IMG/VR virus record: IMGVR_UViG_3300037481_000423
Location: 1-30,211 of that record
Direction: 5' to 3' (one strand)
Origin: a virus
DNA length: 30,211 bases
Both the position numbers and the translations under genes were made by a program. The notes beneath the pieces were generated by a model. That model was not told the origin of the DNA. It did not search any database and saw nothing but the letters and a program-made list of their open reading frames with translations. Shown one piece after another: positions 1-7,300 of this stretch (its first letter is position 1; every line of letters begins with the position of its first letter).

Positions 1-141
1 TGTACTTGTTTACCTCAGCTTTCATTCTGTTCTTCTTAGAGATTACTGGCAAGTCATAAACTTCTACTTCCATAGTCACCTTCCTCAGACTATATATTCA
101 GCCGTCAGAAAACTGAGGTAAACAAGTACAACAAACTTTGT
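1..141. repeat. Terminal redundancy of the circular assembly, with a short fold-back at the left tip
   Basis: Bases 16-141 are identical to 30086-30211 (126 bp), so the sequence closes into a 30,070-bp circle. Bases 1-15 do not continue the genome. Together with 16-18 they form the reverse complement of 113-130 (tgtacttgtttacctcag against ctgaggtaaacaagtaca). The right end stops exactly at the base equivalent to position 141, so the first 141 bases behave like one assembler k-mer with a chimeric fold-back tip. I therefore read the repeat as an assembly overlap and not as proven physical termini. Bases 16-73 duplicate the first codons of the RusA-like gene. Confidence 0.85.
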
Positions 142-146
142 ATAAT
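141..146 (+). promoter_or_regulatory. Perfect -10 box (TATAAT) on the plus strand
   Basis: TATAAT at 141-146 points away from all phage genes and towards the stem-loop cluster ending at 267. No good -35 box is visible 16-18 bp upstream. The overlapping minus-strand sequence has a weaker arrangement, TTGAGG, 18 bp, TATACA, facing the RusA-like gene, so the site could be a divergent promoter pair. Confidence 0.45.
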
Positions 147-152
147 AAGAAC

Positions 153-267
153 AGAAACAGCTCCTCAACTATCACTAGCTGAGGAGCAGAAGCAGCCCTT
201 AAAATCCTATCAAGTCCAACTGCTTTGTTTTGAAGCTCGGTGTATCTGGAACACCGAGCTTTTTTTT
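153..267 (+). ncRNA. Candidate small plus-strand RNA with three stem-loops
   Basis: Starting about 7 bases after the TATAAT box, the plus strand reads as roughly 115 nt with three successive hairpins. Stem 1 is 160-167/180-187 (GCTCCTCA with TGAGGAGC, 8 bp). Stem 2 is 190-195/220-225 (AAGCAG with CTGCTT, 6 bp). Stem 3 is the terminator 233-243/251-261 followed by Ts. It runs opposite to every gene and would be antisense to the leader of the early operon if that is transcribed from further upstream. The layout (about 110 nt, three stem-loops, T-run) recalls the antisense RNAs that control plasmid replication, but that is an analogy. Expression is inferred. Confidence 0.5.
233..267 (+). terminator. 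Rho-independent terminator, plus strand
   Basis: AAGCTCGGTGT (233-243) pairs perfectly with ACACCGAGCTT (251-261) around a 7-base loop, and the T-run 260-267 has eight Ts. On the minus strand no T-run follows, so the terminator is directed at a plus-strand transcript although all recognised genes are on the minus strand. Confidence 0.8.
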
Positions 268-640
268 GTCTTTATTTTTAAGAAGTCTGTTATAAATCGT
301 ATGATGAACCTATATAATCTTAAAGAGGAACAAAACCACAACAACCTGACTTCTAGTTATAATGAAACTTAAAGATGCTACCACCAGAGGATGCTAAAAA
401 CTTTGAGGTTAACAGGCTAGAAGTACCGTCCTTACGAATAGGTGTTTCCCTTGGAACGGAAACAGCTCAGGTAAAACTGAGGCAAAGGACTGATAGGCAA
501 CGGATGGAAGATGTGGTTCACCTGGAATAAATCAGCTGATGAAGGTAAGATAAGAAGCTGAGGAATACAGGGATACTGAGGCATAACTAACTGAAGCTCA
601 GTTCAAAAAAATTCTATAACCTATCCCTTGTTGTCTTAAA

Positions 641-678
641 AATTAGAACTAAATACTAATTCTAAATTAGTTCTAATT
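641..678. repeat. AT-rich 12-bp inverted repeat
   Basis: AATTAGAACTAA (641-652) and TTAGTTCTAATT (667-678) are perfect reverse complements. The 14-base spacer itself repeats the TAATTCT word. This could be a dimeric regulator site or an easily melted segment of an origin. No matching site was seen elsewhere. Confidence 0.6.
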
Positions 679-720
679 AATTCTGTAAAAAGATTCTGAG
701 GTAGATATATACTAGTAAGA

Positions 721-773
721 CAGCCTCTTAGATCTCAGCTTTTTGCCTTTTGTAACTGAGATCTAAGAGGCTG
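721..773 (-). terminator. Long 18-bp hairpin just after the last late gene
   Basis: CAGCCTCTTAGATCTCAG (721-738) pairs perfectly with 756-773 around a 17-base loop. It starts 27 bases after the stop of the holin-like gene on the minus strand, so it is placed to end or protect the 3' end of the late transcript. The bases after it on the minus strand are not a clean T-run. It may therefore be an RNA-stability or RNase III-type structure, or a DNA palindrome bound by a protein. Confidence 0.5.
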
Positions 774-799
774 ACTTTTGTCTAAGACTAACATCATCC

Positions 800-1081
800 T
801 CAGATCTTGTCTTTAATGATCTGAATATCTGTCTTAATGTCACTGACAGTGTCTTCTACTTTGTCCAGACGACGGCTCATCACTTCAACTGCATCGATAA
901 ATACTTTGCGGTTGGCTCTACCTTCTTTGATAAATTCGTCCATTACTTTCTGTTGACTTGGAAGCATGTGCTTGATCATGAACCAGCCAAATCCTACTAG
1001 ACAGAGAAGAGCTACTACAGTTGCTGCTGCTGGACCTGCTACAGCTGTCAATAACAGTTCAACTACTTCAGTGTCTTCCAT
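800..1081 (-). CDS. Small one-TM protein, candidate holin
   Basis: The predicted protein has 93 residues. A single hydrophobic segment spans about residues 9-36 (rich in Ala, Val, Leu and Gly), followed by a basic stretch and a charged amphipathic helix to the C terminus that looks like a coiled coil. It is the last gene of the late block, a usual place for lysis functions. The start at 1081 is chosen because AGGAG sits 6 bases upstream; the ATG at 1096 would place that AGGAG inside the reading frame. The size and single TM helix suit a holin or spanin-like membrane protein, but no family motif is recognised and no endolysin gene lies next to it. The role is inferred from position and topology. 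Confidence 0.6.
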   Translation of the reverse strand: MEDTEVVELLLTAVAGPAAATVVALLCLVGFGWFMIKHMLPSQQKVMDEFIKEGRANRKVFIDAVEVMSRRLDKVEDTVSDIKTDIQIIKDKI

Positions 1082-1082
1082 T

Positions 1083-1283
1083 TCAGTCTCCTTCAATTTC
1101 TACTGTATGATTGACAAGAACTTCTCCATCTTTCAGAAATGAACCACTTATAAAGTCCCATACCCAGGAATGTTCAGACCCTTGTAGTGTAGTAAATGGT
1201 GCTGATGCAGATGGGTCGTATCTCAACATCCATTCAGGTGTTGACAGGTCTTGAATATCAAAAATAGTTAGTGTGTATGTCAT
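1083..1283 (-). CDS. Hypothetical 66-residue protein
   Basis: The protein is acidic (pI clearly low from Asp/Glu against few Lys/Arg), with no membrane segment, signal peptide or cysteine. It starts with ATG 8 bases after the end of the 344-residue tail protein gene, with a weak AGGA upstream. It lies one base from the start of the holin candidate, whose ribosome binding site is inside its last codons, so the two are probably co-translated. I do not recognise the family. It could be a small virion component or an accessory lysis protein; nothing in the sequence decides. Confidence 0.65.
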   Translation of the reverse strand: MTYTLTIFDIQDLSTPEWMLRYDPSASAPFTTLQGSEHSWVWDFISGSFLKDGEVLVNHTVEIEGD

Positions 1284-1291
1284 CAGAAATC

Positions 1292-2326
1292 CTAAGGTGT
1301 ATTCATAAATGCTAAGACACGATTGACAGCACTTAGTAAAGAATCATCAGGGAACCAAGTAAAACCAATAGTGGTGGCAGGAGAACCACTTTGAATGGTA
1401 GTTCTTGTCTTCATGTTCTGTGAAACGAAGACACCACGCATTAAATATGGTGAGAAGAAAGTGGCGTATGAACCACCTGATGCATCACTAGCCCAGGCAA
1501 AGGGCTGAAAGATTGCACCACCAGATGTTGCTGCATAGTGTCTTTCAGCGTTATCAGTTTCTAGTGGCCCTGTTCCTCCAGGACGTGTGCTACCACTGCT
1601 ATAAACAAGTGACCTTGTTGCAACGCCAGTCCATCTCCAGAATCCTGCTCGACCTGTACCGTTAGTACCTGATATTAATGCTGAGGTAGCGGTACCTGTT
1701 ACAGTTCCACTTGACATACCTCTTCTTGTCAAGAAGCAAGGAACACCACATTCAGAATTTGCACCGTTTCTCTCTTCACAAGTAGCACTAGGCACATAGA
1801 CATGACCAAAGGCTGCAATGTTGTGTGTAGTTGCTGCCTGTCTGTCTATAATCCACATAACACCATCACCGGTGTAGAGCCAGAAAGCAGTCCAAGGTGA
1901 TGGGAAAGCATGCCAAACTTGGTTTGTACCGTCCTTGTAGTTTGTACCAACATAAGCGTCGTTTGCTGTCTCAATGTTTGCAGGTGTAAATGTGACACCT
2001 GCTCTACCACCATCAGGTACAAAACGCATAAGAATAAAAGAAGAGCTGTTGAACGGTGATTGACCATCAACTGCTGTCTTGTTAGTTGAAGTATTAATCC
2101 GCTCTACAAACAGAATTCTGTATTCTGAATAGAGGTTCGAACCAACAGGAGCACATTCAAAGTATTTGTAACCGGCAGTGGTGGTGCCTGTTGCTGTGAC
2201 AGACCATGTAGTTGATGATGTAACGGCTGCCTGAAGTGAATTGATTGCAGACAAACCACTTGTAGTTGGTGTTACAAGCTGTGCACTTGTCATCTGCCAT
2301 GTTACTGGTGAATAAAATTGTGGCAT
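1292..2326 (-). CDS. Probable tail fibre or receptor-binding structural protein (344 aa)
   Basis: The composition is rich in Ser, Thr, Gly, Ala and aromatic residues with few charges, typical of beta-structured virion surface proteins. Four cysteines cluster in the middle (CEERNGANSECGVPC), which is uncommon in phage fibres. It follows the coiled-coil fibre gene with a TAA stop two bases from its ATG, and a GGAGGA site lies about 10 bases upstream. The distal position in the late block, after all core virion genes, suggests a host-specificity or decoration protein. No enzyme motif or chaperone domain is visible. The function is inferred from composition and context. Confidence 0.65.
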   Translation of the reverse strand: MPQFYSPVTWQMTSAQLVTPTTSGLSAINSLQAAVTSSTTWSVTATGTTTAGYKYFECAPVGSNLYSEYRILFVERINTSTNKTAVDGQSPFNSSSFILMRFVPDGGRAGVTFTPANIETANDAYVGTNYKDGTNQVWHAFPSPWTAFWLYTGDGVMWIIDRQAATTHNIAAFGHVYVPSATCEERNGANSECGVPCFLTRRGMSSGTVTGTATSALISGTNGTGRAGFWRWTGVATRSLVYSSGSTRPGGTGPLETDNAERHYAATSGGAIFQPFAWASDASGGSYATFFSPYLMRGVFVSQNMKTRTTIQSGSPATTIGFTWFPDDSLLSAVNRVLAFMNTP

Positions 2327-2327
2327 C

Positions 2328-2825
2328 TTAAGGGTATCCTCCGCCTGTAGTTGTTATTGATTTTATGATTTCTTTCGTGTGTAATTTTGTGACTGAGATG
2401 ATTGGGTCATCATATGATGGTGGAACGTAGATGCCACCACCAACCTCAACAACAGAAGCAAAGATAAAACGTCCATATAGAGGACTGCTAAGTGCTGCAA
2501 TCTGTGCTTGTAGTACAGCCACTTGCGATTGTAGCGTAGCCACTTGCCCTTGCAGAATTAAGACTTGTGCCTGAAGAGAAGCGATTGTAGCTGCATCTGC
2601 CACAATCTGTGCCTGTGCTTGGGCCAGTGCTGCTTGAGCAGCTGCTAGTTGTGCTTGTAAAGAAGCAAGCTGCGCCTGAAGTACAGTTATCTGTTCAGTA
2701 TCTTCTGCTACAACTTGTGCAACTGTCTCATCTACTATACCTGACATTGGCCGACCACCAACAGCTGACTGAATGGATCGCAAACCTGTTTTTGATTTCA
2801 GATTTGAACGGCCTTGAATAGTCAT
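2328..2825 (-). CDS. Coiled-coil fibre shaft protein (165 aa)
   Basis: Residues about 42-113 form one long Ala/Gln/Leu-rich coiled coil with repeated LQAQLA and LQSQVA words, so the gene itself contains degenerate short repeats. The N terminus (about 40 residues) is basic and could be the virion anchor. The C-terminal 50 residues are a compact Gly/Pro-containing tip ending in GGGYP. Such a layout suits a trimeric tail-fibre shaft or a short spike. The start overlaps the stop of the upstream gene as TGATG, with AGGAG 6 bases upstream, showing translational coupling. The exact role is unknown. Confidence 0.7.
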   Translation of the reverse strand: MTIQGRSNLKSKTGLRSIQSAVGGRPMSGIVDETVAQVVAEDTEQITVLQAQLASLQAQLAAAQAALAQAQAQIVADAATIASLQAQVLILQGQVATLQSQVAVLQAQIAALSSPLYGRFIFASVVEVGGGIYVPPSYDDPIISVTKLHTKEIIKSITTTGGGYP

Positions 2826-3034
2826 CAGCTCTCCTTAGCGATGATTGCATCCAAGATAGCTCTGACAATAGGACGACAAACTGTCACTGAAGGTGATGTT
2901 GAAGATGCAGGGTCATAAGCAGAGGTAATTTGTGCGACTTCTTCGTCACTTAAAACAACTTGAATAGCCCAACCTTCTTCATAAATTTCAGGTAATGTTT
3001 GAAACATTCCTTGAAAGCAAGAATCTATTTGCAT
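2825..3034 (-). CDS. Hypothetical 69-residue protein in the fibre cluster
   Basis: A short acidic protein with two cysteines (residues 6 and 53) and no membrane segment. It has a good ribosome binding site (AGGAG, 7 bases before the ATG). It lies 10 bases after the 266-residue structural gene and is coupled by a TGATG overlap to the coiled-coil fibre gene that follows. It could be a small fibre chaperone or connector, because such proteins are often encoded next to fibres, but no motif supports this directly. Confidence 0.6.
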   Translation of the reverse strand: MQIDSCFQGMFQTLPEIYEEGWAIQVVLSDEEVAQITSAYDPASSTSPSVTVCRPIVRAILDAIIAKES

Positions 3035-3044
3035 AATAATCTCC

Positions 3045-3845
3045 TTAGCTCAGTTTCGCAATGTTGTATTTAATTCTTGTTACAAGTGCACCACCTGTGG
3101 TGGTAACAGTGCCGTTAGTCGACAACATAATCGCAAGAGCAAGCTGAGAAGATGCCGCACTTGCCCAGGTGTTACCATCACTTCGTGTGTTAACCTGAAC
3201 GGTTGTTGCTGAACGAGCAATGCATGAACCACCAGCCTTACCACAACTACCGATTGCACTACCACCGCTAAACAGCGTTGTTCCTACGCCTGACACAGCC
3301 GAAGCTACAGTTGCAGCAGCTCCAAAGTTATCAGCAACAATGCCTACACCAGGTGTACCAACAGTTGAAGTAAGAAAGTAAACACCTGATGGACGCATGT
3401 TTCCGATAACAGTGCTTGACGCGCTTTCAACTACACAAACTGCAACAAGATACTGACGTGATGCACCTACAGAGAAGTTATCGAAACGAACATCAAGACT
3501 GAAGGCATCACCTACAAGAACAGGACTTCCATCTGAATATGTGAGAGGTGCTCTCCATTTAGGGGACGTGAAGTTTGCACCTGAGATTAGTGAATATGTT
3601 TCGTTTGCTACACCAATTGTGTTTGTGTTGAAAGTATGCGTATCAGTGGCGGTGTCGTAACTGTAACTTGCAAGTGCTACGGCAGCTGTGTCAGAAAAGG
3701 TGTAGCCACCACCGTTAAGGTCACCAAGAGAACGTGTCGCCTGCAGCCCTCCACCACTTACAATGGTAGGCGCTCCGCTTGAATTGTTTGATGACGTATT
3801 GCTATTTCCAATGCCTGCAAAAACGTTGTTAGATGATTGAGACAT
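3045..3845 (-). CDS. Beta-rich virion protein (266 aa)
   Basis: Gly, Ser, Thr, Ala and Val dominate the sequence. The Asn/Ser-rich N terminus (residues 1-30) looks disordered, followed by alternating hydrophobic and polar residues typical of beta sandwiches. Two cysteines sit close together in a Gly/Ser loop (GSCGKAGGSC). It is separated by three bases from the upstream 141-residue gene and has an AGGA site before its ATG. It is probably a fibre, decoration or adhesin-like surface protein of the virion; the family is not recognised. Confidence 0.6.
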   Translation of the reverse strand: MSQSSNNVFAGIGNSNTSSNNSSGAPTIVSGGGLQATRSLGDLNGGGYTFSDTAAVALASYSYDTATDTHTFNTNTIGVANETYSLISGANFTSPKWRAPLTYSDGSPVLVGDAFSLDVRFDNFSVGASRQYLVAVCVVESASSTVIGNMRPSGVYFLTSTVGTPGVGIVADNFGAAATVASAVSGVGTTLFSGGSAIGSCGKAGGSCIARSATTVQVNTRSDGNTWASAASSQLALAIMLSTNGTVTTTGGALVTRIKYNIAKLS

Positions 3846-3848
3846 TGA

Positions 3849-4274
3849 TTATTCCTGTGTGAGAAGTTCGATGCGTCTTACTTGTGCAGTTCCTTGGTCA
3901 AGCTTCCAGAAAAGATAGAGGTTATCAACAACTGTACCTGTTACAGCATTGTGACTGTAAGCAAAGTCAATTGCTACAGTTACTGCACCTTCGGTTGCTG
4001 TAGTAACACCAAGAGATATTGTTGCTGAAACGTCACCAACCATAGTGTCATTACCTGTGGCGTCGCGTGTTAGGCGCATTGTAAGTGTTGGCGTTGCACT
4101 AAGACCTGCAAGCGTGTCAAGCTTTACGTACAGTGTTCTGAGCATAAAACGATTACCAGCGCTTCCACCAGTTAGTCCAGTTACGCTATGTGACCGTGCG
4201 GCTGCATAAGCATTTGTTGCTGCAATATTGACAGCATGAGCACTGTTATAAAAATACGATCCGACTTTTGCCAT
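3849..4274 (-). CDS. Small beta-rich virion protein (141 aa)
   Basis: The protein starts with MAKVGSYFYNSAHAVNIAAT and continues as Thr/Ala/Val-rich strands with few charges, suggesting a small beta-sandwich structural protein. It follows the giant internal protein gene after a 61-base gap and has a strong AGGAG site 7 bases before the ATG. It begins the run of small fibre-region genes. It could be a head or tail decoration subunit or an appendage base. No catalytic motif is seen. Confidence 0.6.
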   Translation of the reverse strand: MAKVGSYFYNSAHAVNIAATNAYAAARSHSVTGLTGGSAGNRFMLRTLYVKLDTLAGLSATPTLTMRLTRDATGNDTMVGDVSATISLGVTTATEGAVTVAIDFAYSHNAVTGTVVDNLYLFWKLDQGTAQVRRIELLTQE

Positions 4275-4335
4275 GTTTTTCTCCTTTCTCCGTCTTCAAC
4301 CGGGAGATGTTCTAAATATAACCTGAAATATGAGC

Positions 4336-7300
4336 TTAGTTTTCTACATTCGTTCCTTGCAGATCTTTAAGTTTGCGTAGTTCTGTTTGGATTTGTTTGT
4401 CGTACACTTGAATTTGTGTTGGAGGTTTGACAGCACGTTGTCTTAAGATCATGTATAGTGCTCCGTTAACGAAGCCTTTAAGACTTGGATCTGCCTGTAC
4501 ACCTTCAAATGCTGTATTCTCAGGGTAGTATCTTGCAAGGTAAGCGCCCTCAGGTGCCATACCAGCAGCAACCATCATGTTTGTGTAGTCGTTCAGTGTG
4601 CGGTTATGACCAGCTGCTGTCAAACCAAACATGAATGTGATGTACTTCTTCTTGCCTGCCTCAGTCTTAAACCTGTATTGCCTGCCTTCGAAAGTAGGTT
4701 CTCCTCTACGCATTTTCTCGATTGGCATTTCTTCGATTTCAAAGTTTGATTGCATTGAAGGCCAAAGACCAGTTGATTGTGCAAATGCTATTTGACGAGG
4801 TGAAACCATGTTACCTTTGTAGGCATCAACAATCTCAAGAATGAATCCCGTATAAGGTGTGTAAGCAGTTTCATTCATTAGACTTTCGAGAGATCCACCT
4901 AATGATTCGCCTCCTGATAGGAAGTAAGAGAAGTTTTCTGCAATATTGGCCATCCAGAATATCTGTCCCATAACAGGATCTCTGAGGTAAGTGTATGTTG
5001 CAGGTTTCTCACCGATAGTTTGCTGTTGCTCAACGAACAGAGATTCCAATTCAGCTTGACCAGGTGCATAAACACCTGAATACTTTGCCATGTCTCTGTG
5101 ATATCTTGCCAATCTTAGAATGTTCTCTGTACTTTCACCTCTTGTTAAGCCCTTAAGAATTGCAGTTGACATTGAGGCTGAGAAGCTGAGGAACATGAAA
5201 GGTGCCTTTAGCGACTTCAGCTGGTCAGGTAAAATTCTGTCAAGCAATCCGTAGTCAAGCAAAGTTTCACGTGCAATGGTTGCTGCCTCTTCAGCAGTAG
5301 CACCACGCCTCAGGGCTTCTTTAAACAGTGCTTGTCTAAACGCCATGTCAGTGTTTTGTGCAACAGTCATTGGAATCGAAGCAGTTCCTGAAGGTGCAAA
5401 GTCTTTAAATCTTCTTGCAGTAGCAGTCATAAGTTTGTTATCAGCACCTACCAATTGTGAAAGCTGCTTTAACTGTGCTATTGACTGAGGACGAAGTACA
5501 GTTTCAGCTTGACCTGCACCAACACGTGCCTGTGTGAAAAGTCTCCACAGTTCTGCGTTAGTTATTTGCTCACCACTTGGTGTAACAATAGCAACCTTGT
5601 TTGGAAAGCTGAGAGCAGGCTGATAAAGGTCAGAAGTATAACCACCAAATCTACCGAATTCACCGCCAACCAAACCAGTTGCTGTTTTCCCTGCCATCTT
5701 AGGAACGTTCTTGATAACAGCATCAACGTATTTAGGATTTGTAACAGCAGCAATTAGCGGTGTAGTAAAGACGTTCTCTGAAAGATATGTGACGTTAGGA
5801 ATAACCTTACCAGCAAGCATACCTTCAGCAATGTTCTTATGAACATAACCTGCGAATGCACCAATATCTCCCCAGATTCTTGACATAAGACCAGGTGACT
5901 GACGCTCGATTGTGCCAATCGTTTCAATAAGTCTTCCACTTCTTATTGGATCTCTACCAATTGTCTTTAGAGATTCTTTGATTACTTGAATATCTTTAGA
6001 CATCTGAACAGGCAAGTAAGCCAAAACACCAGGCTCTATTTCTTGAAGCTGTAGGTTTAGTCTTCTTAGAATCTCTGAGCCTGATGCAGATTCAAAGCCG
6101 TGTGTACCTCTTAGAATATCAATGTAGTAATCATTGACCGTGCTAACAAGCGCATCACCATTAGTTCTGATAATATCATCAGATATGCCTGCTTCTTTCA
6201 TTGCTCCTAAGATGTCATCACTACTAGAATATCCATTCAGTCTTGCTACCAGTCCTGAATCAATTGCTTTGATAATGTCTCTCTTAGGAAAGTCTTTGTT
6301 TGCAACATCAAATTTTGCAAGTGCACTGTTGTCGTAGATAGCATTTCTGTTTTTGCTAATGATATCAGCCAGCACTTTTTCTTGTGTCTTGTTAGTTGCA
6401 AGACTGAGGATAGTGTCAGGCAAAGAATCTGTGCGAACAGTTCTAGCACCATATGTTCCTTGTGCAACAACTTCTTGGTCTTTAATTTCAGGAAACCTTC
6501 TAACAATGTCATCTCTAATCTCTCTTGCACGTGAAAGGAAGAGAGAAGCATTTGTATTAGGATCAATGAATGACACCTTTGCGTATTCATTCACCATCTT
6601 ATCGATTGCTTTTCCTTGTGGTGTTTTTGTAGTGTAGTTAAACTGTGCTCTCATTACGTCTTTAAGTGCAGCGGTTGCCTGACCATTAGTCATAGGTGTA
6701 ACAACCTCAGATACAGTTGCAACACCTTGTGGCTGGTTAATCGCTTTGTTTAGAACTTGACCGTAGATCTCGTCAGCTTTGAATCCTTTTTTGCCAAGTG
6801 CAGATATTGTCTGAGAGAATTGTGCAGGGAAAGATTCCAACGCACCAGCATAACCTGAAATCATGTCAGCTACGTAGCGCTTAACAGGTGCTCTTGCAAA
6901 AGATGTCTTAGCAATTTTGTCAATAAGTTTTTGTCCTTCTTGACCAATCTGCTTTCCATACTGAAGAATAGAAGAACGAAGAACTTCAGGCTCAGTAGCA
7001 GATGTATAAGCTCTACCAGTTCCTTCAGCTTTGAATGCACCAAGTTTAAATTCTCTTGTTAGTGTTCCAATTCTGCTTTCAGATACTAGCGTATGCAAAG
7101 CCTTGTATTGTTCTGGAGACATTGTGTCACCGACTGACAAGCCTTTGAAAAGTTTTTCGTAGTATCTAAGTCTTTCATTTGGAGAATAAACAAGAGATTG
7201 TTTTAGAAGGTTCTTAACATTGATTGACTGATTAAGTTTAAATGTTGCTTCTTGACCAACCTCTGCAACATCAACATAGTTCTTCATGTTAGAAGCGATA

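Larger units (their letters stand above)
74..799. promoter_or_regulatory. Gene-free control region between late and early blocks
   Basis: About 725 bp on the circle lie between the end of the holin-like gene and the start of the RusA-like gene. The region holds three TATAAT boxes on the plus strand (141-146, 313-318, 358-363) and a plus-strand rho-independent terminator (233-267). It also has a 12-bp AT-rich inverted repeat (641-652/667-678), an 18-bp perfect inverted repeat (721-738/756-773) and CTGAGG at 113, 179, 477, 558, 576 and 696. No convincing protein gene is present; the longest candidate is a 51-codon plus-strand frame at 375-530 without a ribosome binding site. The region must contain the end of late transcription and the promoter of the early operon, and it could contain an origin. 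Confidence 0.7.

Noticed and set aside
1-130. Hairpin telomere or invertible segment suggested by the 18-bp inverted match of 1-18 and 113-130
   Set aside because: A hairpin end would give a palindrome with little spacer, and inversion would leave a second copy at the other end. A chimeric read tip at the contig start explains it better.
532-570. CTGATGA resembling a hammerhead ribozyme core
   Set aside because: The second conserved element GAAA and the cleavage-site arrangement are not present at the right places, and the flanking stems do not form.
2131-2145. GGTTCGAAC resembling a tRNA T-arm
   Set aside because: It lies within the 344-residue tail protein gene, and no acceptor or anticodon stem can be folded around it. 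No tRNA was found elsewhere.
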